From: Chania fonticola_B | GTDB taxonomy: Bacteria; Pseudomonadota; Gammaproteobacteria; Enterobacterales; Enterobacteriaceae | Reading direction: 5' to 3' (one strand) | NCBI RefSeq assembly: GCF_048537545.1 | Contig: NZ_CP183220.1 | DNA: 64,000 bases | Shown here: one piece after another, positions 24,520-34,900 of the stretch | Numbering within the stretch: position 1 is the first letter of the stretch | Layout of the letters: the number at the start of each line of letters is the position of its first letter | Translations under genes and position numbers: made by a program | Notes under the pieces: generated by a model | Database searches by the model: none | Seen by the model: only the letters and a program-made list of their open reading frames with translations | What the model was told of the DNA's origin: nothing

Positions 24520-25551
24520 ATGGAAACCAACCGTAATTTCAAATCCGAGAACGACAAGGCAGCAGTTTACCTTTTAGAGCAAGCAATGGGGGTTACATAT
24601 CAGGCCGCATTACGTGCTGCCGCAGTTTTAGGTATAGCCGATCATCTTAGGAGCGAGCCGAAAACTGCAGATGAGCTCGGGCGAGAAGTTAGCGTTGATG
24701 GGCAGAAACTGTTCCGCGTTATGCGTATGCTCGCATCGAAAAAGGTCTTCGAAGAAGCGGAGGATGGCCGGTTTTCACTGACCCCGGCCGCAGAATTTCT
24801 TCGTTCGGATGCGCCTCAATCACTGCGTTCAGCGGTGCTTATGCTCACCGATGAAACATTTTGGTCACCGCTAGGAAATCTCGTTGAGAGTCTGCGTAGT
24901 GACTCTTCATTTAAAGACTTGTATGGTATGTCTTTCTACGAATATTGGTCGAGAGATAACAATCGAAGAGAAGGGTATGACTTCCATACTGGTATGTCAT
25001 CCATGTCGTCGGTGGAAAATCGGTTTTTAACATGTGCGTATAACTTCCCCGAGCACGCGACAGTAGTAGATATCGCCGGTGGTATGGGCGGACTACTGCT
25101 TAACGTTTTACGTCACAATCCAACGTTGCACGGCATCTTGTTCGACCGTCCAGAGGTACTAGCCAGGAATCGGCTTGGGGAATTGGACGACGATTCACGC
25201 TGGAAAACTCAGGCCGGCAGTTTCTTTGAGTCCTGCCCTACGGCTGATTTTTACCTATTAAAGTACATCACGATGGACTGGCCCGATGAGCAGGCAAAAT
25301 TAATATTACGCAGTTGCCGTAATGCAATGCATGAGAATTCAAAATTGCTGATTATGGAGCCGGTGATCCCAAAAGGTAACGCTTGGCACGGCGGCAATGA
25401 AATCGACTTATTGTTGCTGGCAAGCTTTGACGGGGGGCAAACACGCTCTGAAGAAAAATTGTGCACGTTGCTGGCCAGTGCTGATTTGAAACTAAATCGC
25501 ATCATTAATACCGGCTGCTATGTTTCCATCGTCGAGGTCGTCATTAAATAA
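24520..25551 (+). CDS. SAM-dependent methyltransferase, O-methyltransferase (family 2) fold
   Basis: 343 residues: an N-terminal winged-helix dimerisation domain (about 15-100; AAVLGIADHLRSEPKTADELG) and a C-terminal Rossmann domain with the SAM loop VVDIAGGMGGLLLNVL near residue 185. In plant/actinobacterial O-methyltransferases the catalytic His lies in an LHDW motif; here the equivalent reads YITMDWPDEQ, with Met instead of His. That argues against ordinary O-methylation and for C- or N-methylation or a non-methylating role (inference). First gene of a three-gene cassette with a dehydrogenase and a decarboxylase. Confidence 0.82.
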   Translation: METNRNFKSENDKAAVYLLEQAMGVTYQAALRAAAVLGIADHLRSEPKTADELGREVSVDGQKLFRVMRMLASKKVFEEAEDGRFSLTPAAEFLRSDAPQSLRSAVLMLTDETFWSPLGNLVESLRSDSSFKDLYGMSFYEYWSRDNNRREGYDFHTGMSSMSSVENRFLTCAYNFPEHATVVDIAGGMGGLLLNVLRHNPTLHGILFDRPEVLARNRLGELDDDSRWKTQAGSFFESCPTADFYLLKYITMDWPDEQAKLILRSCRNAMHENSKLLIMEPVIPKGNAWHGGNEIDLLLLASFDGGQTRSEEKLCTLLASADLKLNRIINTGCYVSIVEVVIK

Positions 25552-25732
25552 TCCTTGGTGACGCGATATATCTGTTTTTACAAAAAGTACCGCCATGGCG
25601 ATGCTGGCTTTTATCGCCAATTTTTTGCTAGTCATAAATTCAGACGCGCAGATGCGCAGTGATTATTGATAATAGCACTCTTAATTCAGAGGGAGTCTGA
25701 ATTAGCCATCTATCAGTAATTAGGAGAAAAAA

Positions 25733-26473
25733 ATGGAGAACGTTTCAGGAAAGGTGGTTGTTATTACGGGAGCGAGCAGCGGATTAGGAGCGGCAACTGC
25801 TCGTCATCTCGCGTCTCTTGGCGCGACGTTGGTGCTGGCGGCACGCCGCAAGGAACGCCTTGATATATTGGCCAGTGAGTGTATCGCTATGGGCGGTAAA
25901 GCGTTAGCGCTTCGAGTCGATGTCACTCAATATGACGATGTCAGAACCATGATATCCACTGCCGTGACACAATTTGGACGTGTGGACGTCTTGATTAATA
26001 ACGCAGGACTGATGGCTATAGCACCGATTAATATGACCAAAGTGGACGAATGGGAGCGAATGATTGACATCAACGTCAAGGGAATACTGTATGGGATCGC
26101 GGCGACGTTACCTGTATTCGAAAAACAAAACGAGGGGCACTTTATCAACATTTCTTCGGTCGCCGGCATAAAACTTTTCAGCCCTGGCGGTACCGTCTAT
26201 AGCGGAACGAAGTTCGCTGTGCGCGCGATTTCAGAAGGCTTACGTCATGAAGTGGGTGCACATATTAGAACCACATTAATCTCCCCTGGTGTGGTGGATT
26301 CAGAGTTGAAGTTCGGCAGTTCCGACGTGGAGAGTTCTCAATTCTTGCAGGCGTTTTATCAGCAAGCTATCCCGGCTGATTCAGTGGCACGCGCTATTGC
26401 GTACGCCATTGAACAACCTGCCGATGTGGACATCAATGAAATCGTTTTGCGTCCAACGCAACAGGATTTTTGA
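25733..26473 (+). CDS. Short-chain dehydrogenase/reductase
   Basis: 246 residues, classical SDR. The NAD(P)-binding TGASSGLG is at residues 12-19, with LINNAG, the Ser of NISSVAG and the catalytic YSGTK. An Arg pair after beta-strand 2 (AARRKERLD) suggests NADP(H). It should reduce a carbonyl or oxidise an alcohol, plausibly the aldehyde, ketol or hydroxy product of the neighbouring decarboxylase. Good ribosome site (AGGAGAAAAAA). Confidence 0.9.
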   Translation: MENVSGKVVVITGASSGLGAATARHLASLGATLVLAARRKERLDILASECIAMGGKALALRVDVTQYDDVRTMISTAVTQFGRVDVLINNAGLMAIAPINMTKVDEWERMIDINVKGILYGIAATLPVFEKQNEGHFINISSVAGIKLFSPGGTVYSGTKFAVRAISEGLRHEVGAHIRTTLISPGVVDSELKFGSSDVESSQFLQAFYQQAIPADSVARAIAYAIEQPADVDINEIVLRPTQQDF

Positions 26474-26518
26474 CTGCTACGCGCGCTCATTCTTCTCACT
26501 CTCAGACGAGGTATCGCA

Positions 26519-28180
26519 ATGACGATGAATTATACTGTTTCTGATTACCTTCTCGACCGCCTGGCTCAGATTGGTATCCATCATTTATTTGGGGTGCCCG
26601 GTGACTACAATTTACAGTTTCTCGATCATGTGATCGCTCATCAACAGATCTCCTGGGTCGGCTGCGCCAATGAACTCAACGCGGCCTATGCTGCCGATGG
26701 CTATGCACGCTGTAAGCCGGCGGCAGCGTTGCTCACCACTTTCGGTGTGGGTGAGTTGAGCGCAGTGAACGGTACTGCGGGTAGCTACGCCGAATATGTG
26801 CCGGTGATCCATATCGTTGGCGCTCCGGCAATACGCGTTCAGCAAACAGGTCGTGTACTCCATCATTCGTTAGGAGATGGTGACTTCGGCCATTTCGCTC
26901 GTATGGCCAAAGAGGTGACCGTCGCACAAACGTGCCTCACCATAGACAATGCTGAAGGGGAAATAGATCGCCTCTTGAGCACTGCGCTGTTTGAGCGTCG
27001 TCCTGTCTATCTGGTACTTCCCTGCGATGTGGCAGCAACGCCGTTGATTTCACGCCCCATATCACTGACGTTGCGCCAGGCAGAGTTGTCGGAAGCATCG
27101 CTACAGGGATTTATTGTTGCCGCCGGCGAAAAGCTGCGATCTGCGCGCCGGGTCTCGGTATTGGCCGGGAACCTGGCTGAGCGATTCGACGTTGTGGATG
27201 CGTTGGGTCAGTGGCTGGATGACGTTAAGGTACCGCATTCAACTCTGCTGCTGGGCAAGGGGGGGATAGACGAAACTCGTACCGGTTTTACCGGTACTTA
27301 TGCCGGTGCGGCTAGTACTCCGCAGGTTAAACAATGGATAGAAGATGTAGATGTAGTGATCAACGTCGGCGTGATGTTTACTGACACCGTCACTGCAGGA
27401 TTTAGCCACCACCTTCCTGCTGAAAAGTGCATCAGTCTTCAGCCGTTTGAAGCGCGAGTTGGGCAACAAGTATTCAGCCAGCTCCCCATGCACGCCGCAG
27501 TTAAAGCGTTGCACCAGTTGAGCCTGGCGCTAGCAGAGCAGTGGCAGTTACCGATGATTAGCCCTCCGACGTTACCGCGCGGCCCACACCGCGGCCTCAA
27601 TCAGAGCACTTTTTGGCGGCAGATTCAGGATTTTCTGCAGCCGGGAGACATTGTTTTCGCAGAGCAAGGCACCGCCTGCTTTGGCGCAGCGGCATTGAAT
27701 TTGCCTCAGGGATGCAAATTCATTGTTCAGTCCCTGTGGGCCTCGGTTGGTTATACACTGGCGGCCGCCTTTGGCGCGCAAACCGCCGAGCCCAAACGCC
27801 GGGTCGTGGTGCTTATCGGCGACGGTTCCGCACAGTTTACCGTGCAGGAGCTGGGTTCAATACTGCGTGACGGCTTGAAACCAGTGATCTTCTTGTTGAA
27901 CAATGAAGGGTATACCGTCGAGCGAGCAATCCATGGACCAGAGCAGCGCTACAATGATATTGCCCAGTGGAATTGGGCGCTAGTGCCGCAAGCGTTGGCG
28001 GGCCATAACTCCGTGCAGGTACAGCGTGTCACGGAATCGGAACAGCTGCAACAGGCACTGCGTACAGTGAGTGATAGCCAGCAATTGGTCTTTATTGAAG
28101 TTGTGCTGTCAAAACTGGATACCCCAGAGCTGCTTGATTCCGTTTCGCGCGCTATCCAAAAGAACAACAGCATTTTGTGA
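26519..28180 (+). CDS. Indolepyruvate/phenylpyruvate-type decarboxylase (ThDP enzyme)
   Basis: 553 residues with all parts of the pyruvate/indolepyruvate decarboxylase family. The cofactor-activating Glu is in CANELNAAYAADGYAR, the active-site His pair in GRVLHHSLGDGDF, the ThDP/Mg site is GDGSAQFTVQELG ... FLLNNEGYTVE, which includes the catalytic Glu. It would decarboxylate an aromatic or branched 2-oxo acid to an aldehyde, or form an acyloin. With the adjacent reductase and methyltransferase it suggests a small aromatic or volatile metabolite pathway. Substrate not determinable; ipdC-like. Confidence 0.9.
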   Translation: MTMNYTVSDYLLDRLAQIGIHHLFGVPGDYNLQFLDHVIAHQQISWVGCANELNAAYAADGYARCKPAAALLTTFGVGELSAVNGTAGSYAEYVPVIHIVGAPAIRVQQTGRVLHHSLGDGDFGHFARMAKEVTVAQTCLTIDNAEGEIDRLLSTALFERRPVYLVLPCDVAATPLISRPISLTLRQAELSEASLQGFIVAAGEKLRSARRVSVLAGNLAERFDVVDALGQWLDDVKVPHSTLLLGKGGIDETRTGFTGTYAGAASTPQVKQWIEDVDVVINVGVMFTDTVTAGFSHHLPAEKCISLQPFEARVGQQVFSQLPMHAAVKALHQLSLALAEQWQLPMISPPTLPRGPHRGLNQSTFWRQIQDFLQPGDIVFAEQGTACFGAAALNLPQGCKFIVQSLWASVGYTLAAAFGAQTAEPKRRVVVLIGDGSAQFTVQELGSILRDGLKPVIFLLNNEGYTVERAIHGPEQRYNDIAQWNWALVPQALAGHNSVQVQRVTESEQLQQALRTVSDSQQLVFIEVVLSKLDTPELLDSVSRAIQKNNSIL

Positions 28181-28224
28181 GTCTTCCACGTCGCGACAGT
28201 ACAACATCCGAGATTCGCGCGCGC

Positions 28225-28688
28225 GGCTCTGTCGCATTAGCGTAGAGAAGTTGGCCAAAGTTGCGCTGCCGATATTTTAGGCAGCCACAGACGAAACTGT
28301 TCTGCCGGGGATAACCCATCCCCTTGCTGATGCTGAAACTGTCCTTTGCGTATCATGTGGATTAACTCAATCCCTGCCAGTATCGTCTGCGCCCGTCGAA
28401 ACGAGCTGAATCCCAGCATCGGCTGTATGCGGCGTTTGATGTTGCGGTGATCTTGTTCAACCAGATTATTAAGATACTTGTTCTGCCTGACAGTAATGGT
28501 TTCTTCTTCTGGTTTGTTGGCGTTGAGTATAGTCAGCGCTGCCGTGTTGGCACCACTTTTATCAATGGTCACTATCGCAGGTGCACCCTGTTGTCGAATG
28601 GCCTTGCGAAAGAAGCGTAATGCCGCTGCAGCATCCCGTTTGGCGGTCAGCAGGAAGTCGATGGTTTTGCCATCGGTATCTACGGCTC
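28225..28688 (-). mobile_element. IS6-family element, 3' part, reverse orientation
   Basis: Begins with the terminal repeat GGCTCTGTCGCATTAGCG and reads leftward from transposase codons RAVDTDGKTIDFLL to the C-terminus, with the end altered (EQFRLWLPKI). The N-terminal half is missing where the IS1-family copy begins at 28689. Confidence 0.83.
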
Positions 28689-28703
28689 GGTCGTGACGCA
28701 GAT

Positions 28704-29207
28704 TTAGTGGTAGTGGTTGATTGTCAGATACGAACCGATGATCTTATCGTGCATCTCTTCTGACTTTGAGAAGCAGATGGTTTTGCGGGCAAGGCGTTTG
28801 ATGTGAGTTCTCAGATTCAGATTATGTCGTTCTATCCGCTGAGTATATTTCTTGCTGATAACATGGCTGGTTGAGGCCAGCAGCGTCTGATAGACCGGCC
28901 ATGCATCGGTCATGTAGAAGGCAATGTTAAACCGACTCAGTAAAGCCAGAAGACGCTGCAATGTCAGAGCGTTACGTGGGCCAAATGCATGGGCGAGAAC
29001 ACGTTTGCGGATACGGTCATAGGCATAAAACAGCCAGCGCGGATTGTCTTTACAGCGGACATACGACCACTGCTCATCGGCTTCACAGCAGATAACGACT
29101 TCTGCCCCTGGCTCAACGTTTTGCGCTACCTGATGCGGGGCAAGTTTTTTAGATGACGGAGAACGGTGTTGAGGCTTATCTTCAATACCCTTGCGGTATC
29201 GCGGCAT
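28704..29207 (-). CDS. insB: IS1-family InsB transposase frame, copy A
   Basis: 167 codons; IS1 transposase is normally made by a -1 shift from insA into this frame at an A6C run (minus-strand CATCTAAAAAACTTG, present here). It carries the DDE-type motifs EADEQWSYV, YMTDAWPVYQTLL and IERHNLNLRTH. Identical to copies B and C in protein sequence. Confidence 0.88.
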   Translation of the reverse strand: MPRYRKGIEDKPQHRSPSSKKLAPHQVAQNVEPGAEVVICCEADEQWSYVRCKDNPRWLFYAYDRIRKRVLAHAFGPRNALTLQRLLALLSRFNIAFYMTDAWPVYQTLLASTSHVISKKYTQRIERHNLNLRTHIKRLARKTICFSKSEEMHDKIIGSYLTINHYH

Positions 29208-29401
29208 CCGGAGCCGTTCATCGCCATATCAATAATGGTCTGATGGGTTTCGGGTTTAGCTCCGTTGTAGCGATAGCTGAACTGGAAGGTCTTCAGGCAT
29301 AGTTTGCAGCGATAGAGCTGCGTTCCTGAGCTGGAATGACCGTTTCTGATCACACCCTGAGTTTCAGAACAGCGGGGACAAACCACATCAACCTTTGCCA
29401 T
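29126..29401 (-). CDS. insA: IS1-family InsA, copy A
   Basis: 91 residues with the N-terminal zinc finger (CPRCSETQGVIRNG ... YRCKLCLKTF) and an HTH (GSGCRDTARVLKISLNTVLRHLK). InsA binds the ends and represses. One residue (QFSYRY) differs from the other copies (QLSYRY). Confidence 0.88.
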   Translation of the reverse strand: MAKVDVVCPRCSETQGVIRNGHSSSGTQLYRCKLCLKTFQFSYRYNGAKPETHQTIIDMAMNGSGCRDTARVLKISLNTVLRHLKNLPRIR

Positions 29402-29470
29402 CAGTCATCCAAAAAGCGAAGCATACAATAACACTAACTCGGCGTCATGACCCACCAGTCGCTGAAATAC

Positions 29471-29501
29471 AAAACTCCCGATGCATTGCATCGGGAGTTT
29501 T
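29471..29501. terminator. Strong bidirectional terminator
   Basis: Perfect 14-bp stem AAAACTCCCGATGC / GCATCGGGAGTTTT with loop ATT, A-tract on one side and T-tract on the other, so it can stop transcription from both directions. It lies between the IS1-family copy A and the 3' end of the recombinase gene at 29611. Confidence 0.85.
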
Positions 29502-29610
29502 ACAGACTAAAAGTGTCAACTTTGCCAGGACCAGTCAAAGATCTATCACATCTCACTCAACATTACCCTATCCAGGATGGGGCTGAGATTTAATCAATTT
29601 TTCCTTTGAG

Positions 29611-30195
29611 CTATACTAACGGTGATATGTACATCTCATCTGTTTCTTTTCCCCAGGCGTTTTTAAAACGTGCAGAATTTGCTGCTGTATAAATGACTGT
29701 ATGCCTAATATTTCGGTGCCCCAAATAATCTTGTATTAGTCGCGTGTCATTTCCCAGTTCTGCAAGATTATATCCGCAAGCATGTCTCAACATGTGAGGG
29801 TGTATAGGTAGAGGTAAATGGGCTCGCCGACCATGTTGCCGCAGGAGTTGATAAAAACGTTGTCGTGAGAGGCGGTTACCCTGTTGAGATAAAAATAACC
29901 AAGGTAAATGATGCCCCGGGAAATACTGCCGTTCTTCCAACCAATGTTGCAACGCGACATTTTCTTCCGGCAATAACGGATGACTTGTACTTAGCCCGCC
30001 CTTCAGTCGCTTAATATGTATTTTTTTCGATAATGGGTCATAGTCTGTCATCTTCAATGCGGTCAACTCACTGACCCTGAGCCCGTGAACAAATGCCATG
30101 CTGACCATACAAAAATCACGATACGAAACCATGCCATTGGCAATCGATCGCAATAAACATTTCATCTCGTCCCCGGTTAAGTACTTACGTTTCAT
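29611..30195 (-). CDS. FimB/FimE-type tyrosine recombinase, copy 1
   Basis: 194 residues, the size of FimB/FimE/MrpI-type recombinases. Catalytic residues are visible: Arg in FVHGLRVSELTALKM, His-x-x-Arg in HPHMLRHACGYNLAE, the later His in YLGHRNIRHT and Tyr in VIYTAANSARF. Such enzymes invert promoter segments ahead of fimbrial operons. No fimbrial gene or inverted-repeat pair is next to this copy; IS1 lies about 160 bp from its 3' end, where its target would be expected, so it may be orphaned. Confidence 0.87.
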   Translation of the reverse strand: MKRKYLTGDEMKCLLRSIANGMVSYRDFCMVSMAFVHGLRVSELTALKMTDYDPLSKKIHIKRLKGGLSTSHPLLPEENVALQHWLEERQYFPGHHLPWLFLSQQGNRLSRQRFYQLLRQHGRRAHLPLPIHPHMLRHACGYNLAELGNDTRLIQDYLGHRNIRHTVIYTAANSARFKNAWGKETDEMYISPLV

Positions 30196-30294
30196 CCATA
30201 CTCCCTATTTGTGAGATTGGTTTCATAAGAACATTCCTAATTGAAAGTAACAAAAAAAACGACTTAGAAAGGATTTTACTACATCATGGGGTTC

Positions 30295-31885
30295 ATGGTT
30301 AGGAATCTGGAAAAGCGTTTTAAAAAATTCATGACCATAAATAGCAGCGTGACACATGCCCGTGTGGCGTGGCATAGCAAGATGTTATTGATGAAAATAC
30401 CAGTTTTGATGTGTTTTTAATCTAAAACCCATTTTTCAGGCGCACCTATCCAGAGCCGGTGCCTGAAGCCATCGTTTTTTCTCCATCCGCTGCAACCTGG
30501 CCGACAGTAACTCTGTCGCATGTCTGCCTGCCTCGGCGCCGGAAAATCGCAGCCGATCGCCGCACAAGATGCATTGGTACGGGTCGGTGCCCAGGAAGCC
30601 TTTCATCAACACCGCGAACCCGGGCCGTTTGGGCTTATCCCGCACCGTCATCGACAGCGCGTCGTAGACCTTCGCCAACAGTTGGCCCCTTTTGCGGTTG
30701 GCCAAAAAGCCGTAGTACCGCACCATCTTAAAATGCCGCGCCGGAATATGGCTGATATAGCGCTGCAGCATCTCTTCCTGGCTGATTTTTTGGCGTTTAT
30801 ATTGCTGCGTACGGTGATCGTAATACTGATGGACCACGGCACCGCCGCGGTAGTGGCGCAGTTGTGAGGCCGCCACCGGCGGGCGTTTCAGGTACCGGCC
30901 CAGGTATTTCACGCTGCGCCAGGCGCCGCGGGTCTTTTTGGCAAAGTGTACCTTCCAGGCACGGCGATACTGCGCATGCAGGTAACGGTGCCACCGGTCT
31001 TCGTTGCGGATATGGCCGAGGCCCGGCAGGGCTCCGGGATTGATGCGCGTATAGTTGTCGCGCAGCAGGTGAACGGCGGCGTTGCGCCAGATGGCTTCGA
31101 CGGATTTCTTTTTAAAGAACAGTTGTCGCCAGACGTGGTGTTTGACGTCAAGGCCGCCGCGGGTGACGGAGACGTGGATATGTGGATGCTGATTGAGTTG
31201 CCGGCCGTAGGTGTGGAGCGCGCAGAAGATCCCCACTTCGATACCCTGCTGGCGTGCCCAGCGGAGCATGGCGCGGGTGGCGCAGCGGAACAGGTCGTTG
31301 AGCAGCGGCCAGTTGTTGTTGAAGAACGGCCACAGCAGATGCGGCATGGTGAAGGTGATATGTTGCCAGTCGCAGTCGGGCAGGGTGTGCTGCTGTTCGG
31401 CAATCCACTGCTCAGTAGCCTTGAGGCCGCAACTGCTACAGGCTTTGGACTTGCAGCTCTGGCAGAAGAAACGGGCATGAGTACAGTCTGGCGATGCACA
31501 GCAGTAGCGTCGAACGCCCATGGCACAGGTGCCGCAGGCGAGCATGCGCTCGACGGCGAGTTTGGTCCAGTCGCTAAGCGTGTCGCCATGTTTGTCGAGA
31601 TAGCGGCTCCAGCCATCGTCATGCTGGAACAGCAGCTTTGCGGGTCGCGGAATATACATGGGGCAGAGTCTACAGGGCGGTAGCGGGCTGGAAAAGGGCG
31701 TCGGCGCTAGCCGGCTCACGCCACAGGCGTGCTCATTTTATGCGGGTGTCAACGCGGCGGTGTGGCATGTCCCACCGCGAGGGTCTTGGTGCGCTCAGGC
31801 GGCGCCGGCGTTGAGGAGAGGCTAGAGCTTAAAGACGGTTGAGGCAGCAACGCTGCCGTGCTCGCACCGAAGGTGCGCTACGTTC
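30295..31885 (-). mobile_element. IS91-family element, copy 2, inside the Tn3-family inverted repeat
   Basis: 1591 bp, the same as copy 1 at 8367-9957 apart from a handful of substitutions. It lies directly after GTTC (complement GAAC), the other known IS91 target tetranucleotide. Removing it rejoins GGGGTTC and TACGCC to the exact inverted repeat of the transposon, proving both ends of the element and the absence of target duplication. Confidence 0.92.
30436..31659 (-). CDS. tnpA: IS91-family HUH transposase, copy 2
   Basis: Same protein as copy 1 (start ATG 31659, MYIPRPAKLL) with two substitutions near WRNAAVHLLRD and GGLDVKHHVW. The Cys-rich zinc segment, the HUH motif PHIHVSV and the MVRYYGF region are intact, so either copy could drive rolling-circle transposition. 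Confidence 0.92.
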   Translation of the reverse strand: MYIPRPAKLLFQHDDGWSRYLDKHGDTLSDWTKLAVERMLACGTCAMGVRRYCCASPDCTHARFFCQSCKSKACSSCGLKATEQWIAEQQHTLPDCDWQHITFTMPHLLWPFFNNNWPLLNDLFRCATRAMLRWARQQGIEVGIFCALHTYGRQLNQHPHIHVSVTRGGLDVKHHVWRQLFFKKKSVEAIWRNAAVHLLRDNYTRINPGALPGLGHIRNEDRWHRYLHAQYRRAWKVHFAKKTRGAWRSVKYLGRYLKRPPVAASQLRHYRGGAVVHQYYDHRTQQYKRQKISQEEMLQRYISHIPARHFKMVRYYGFLANRKRGQLLAKVYDALSMTVRDKPKRPGFAVLMKGFLGTDPYQCILCGDRLRFSGAEAGRHATELLSARLQRMEKKRWLQAPALDRCA

Positions 31886-31910
31886 TACGCCGGAACCCCA
31901 GATTTTTCCG

Positions 31911-34900
31911 TTATCCCAGTTTCAGCCCGGCAACCAGCGCATCCAGGTCAATAATCTCATTGCTGCTCTGGAAGGTATAATGCCCGTTCAGCAAAATGTG
32001 CTGCCAGGCAACCGGTGATATTCGGGCCAGAGCTTCAATGCCCTTGGCATTGCCTTCTGCTTCCAGTCGTTCCAGCAATCGCGACAGGATCGCCGAGTTG
32101 TAATACACGATAGCGTTGGAAATCAGCCGCCCGCACTGGTTACTGATGTCTGTTTCAATGTCATTTTTCCCGGTTAACTCTTTCTTTCCGCCGACTTTGG
32201 CCACTGCGGCACGCAGCTGGTGATAAGATTCAATTCGGTTCTGGGAACGCCGGATGTTGCGTTCCAGCTGCGGATCGCGCAAATACTTCAGCGTGTAGAT
32301 GCTGCGTACCAGCCGATCATATTCAAATAGTGCCTGCCGGGTCGGATTGGTCGTGGTGTACGTGCACAGTTTGCGGACCAGCGTCCCCTGCGTCATTTCT
32401 TTCAGCCCCAATGTGGCGACGATGCGATCGAGATTGCTTTTCTCGCGGATAATAAGGTCCCGGTCAATCTGTCCGGCGGGCTGGATCAGGCATTTTTTAT
32501 AGGCCGACGGATCTCTGATGCAGTACAGCTCCTGCAACTGCCTGTTCAGGTCCGTAAAATGAGGCTCAAAGCGCAGGCAAAACCAGTGCAGGATCGCAAA
32601 GTTGGCTTTATTTATGCTGTGCATGTCGCCGGTGATGGCCGTGGGTTTCACTTCTGAGGTGTTGCGGTACCAGATATCAAAGACATGGTGGGCTTCATAG
32701 TCGTTCGTGCCAATCAGGTAACCGTTGATAGGGATGTGGTTACACAGCAGTGTGTAGGCCACCAGGCCTTTACCGCGGCCGAAGTATTTACGTGAATGTC
32801 GGGCTTTTACTGTCGGCCGTTCAATGCCAAACTTCTGCCCGTCAACAGCACCATAAAGCGTTTCCGGATCAAACGAATAGTGCGGGAAAATCGGCAGTGC
32901 CTCTATGGCATCGGTGATGCAGTCATTGGCCGTGACCAGTGACGCCAGGCGGAGGTACTGTTCGTACGTGGTTTCCAGCACATGGAACGGAATATCACTG
33001 GTTCGTGCCATCACATGATTACCATGATTCATCGCCTGGGCAACGATGACCGCCATCAGACTGTCTTCATCGGCATCCTTTTTGGCATAGCGGGGTTGCA
33101 GCGGCTTCATGGTATGAAGAAACCGGCACTGGTCGTTAACTAACCGGAAGACGTCGGTTACATCGCAAAATGGCAACTGCTCATAAAATCGCTTCTCCTG
33201 CGCCTTATGACGGCTGATCACGGACTTATGCCAGGTCAGTTTCTGCGTTTCTTTATCGTATTCCAGATGTTTCAGCTTCCCCTGCTTCAGCTCGCGGTTG
33301 AAGGCTTTCCACTGCCGGTGCAGTTCGGACTCCAGCGCCTTGAGCTGCGATTTAACCGGCTTTTGCAAAAACGGGATATTCATTTCAGCCAGCACAGCGG
33401 CCTGTTCCCCTTCCGGCACCAGTTCATCAGAAAGATGGCGGTGGCGGAGACTGTCATTGAGGTGGAATTCACCCGCCTGAAAACGCTTTCTTATCTGGCG
33501 GTAGAGCCAGAACTCATAGCGCCCGGCGTTCAGGCCTGTGGGCTCGCCATCTTCCCCGAACTCCAGTAGATACGGGCGCAGCCGCTCCGGTAATGTACCC
33601 GGCGGGCATTCCGCCAGTGACCGCTGTGAAAGCGTCTGCTTTTTGCTGAACACCATTCTGAGCCAGCTCAGCGCGTCAGCCCACGGGCTGTCGTGGACCA
33701 CGCTGGTGAGATCGAGTGACAAAAATAATGGCCGCAGGTGACGCCGGATTAATGCCGTCATACCGTCCACGGCCTGCCACTGCAGCGCCAGTTTACTGAC
33801 GGGCTTTACACTCATGCGCTGTGCGGTGGTTTTCAGCGCCTCCCGCGGCATGATTTTCCAGGCCCGACGACGGACTTCGCCAAAAGTGGTCGGGTCCGGG
33901 ACGCTATCATCAACGTAAAGCGATAACAGCCGTCCGATTTTAGACGTTTCACGCCGGTGTTTTTCCTGGACGTCAGCCAGAAGCTGTTTGGCCACGCTGC
34001 GGCTCTCATCCTCGAGCTGTTTCATATGGAAAAACATCGCATCCACCAGGTTATCGCTGAACTGGCGGTAACGAACCCATGAATAGCACAGCAGGTAAAG
34101 GCGGGTCTGATCGGGCTTCAACTCTCGGAGATCATAAACGGTATAGAAATTTGCCAGGCTGGCGTAGTAAAGCAGATTCTGCTGAGAAATATTCAGGGCT
34201 GGCAGGATGTCGCAGGCTTTACGGTGCAATGGCGCCAGTATGGCCCGTTTTTCCCGTTCCTGGACCATCTGGCGCCAGCCGAAATCACGAGCATCCTGCC
34301 TGAGGACCGCCAGCCGGGAAAGGGTATCATCACGTTCAATCAGCTTTTTCAGACCATCGATGGTGGCGTCATCAAGCCGCTCCGTCAGGATACGCCCCAG
34401 CCGCTGCCTTTCATCAGAAAGAGTCCGGCTTACCAGCTCCTGAAGTGTGGTATAGCCAGGTCGAATGATTTTGTGCGCGTTGAGCCAGATGATCAACTCA
34501 GTGGCGACAAAGCCGGGAGTGACATCGCGGTGAACAATGTGGGCGGCCTGTTGTTCAAGCGGTGAAGACAGGGCCGATGACCAGGGGCGGTAACCATACA
34601 GCGCGCAGATTTTTTCCCGCTGAGCATAGCGTTCCTGCTTATAGGGCAGTTTGTCAGGCAGTGACTCTCCGGGGAAATAACGGCTCAGGACAAAGCTGCA
34701 GTCGTCCGGAACATCATCCCACCCGAAGCGGAAAAACAGGTGCTTGGCTTTAAAGTAAGCGATCTGGATGATGCAATACATTTGAGCGTGAAGCCCCCGA
34801 CGGCTGCAGGCCAGCGCCAGTTCAGATTCATTCAGCGCCAGAAACTCCAGTCGCTGAGCATCATCGAAGTCAGGAAGGCCATAAAGCGCCTCCTGCTCAG

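Larger units (their letters stand above)
28689..29452 (-). mobile_element. IS1-family element, copy A (764 bp)
   Basis: 764 bp, ends GGTCGTGACGCAGATTTAG and the inverse of GGTCATGACGCCGAGTTAG. Copies B and C have the same length and ends. It carries insA and insB in the usual overlap. It abuts an IS6-family fragment on the left. Confidence 0.9.
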
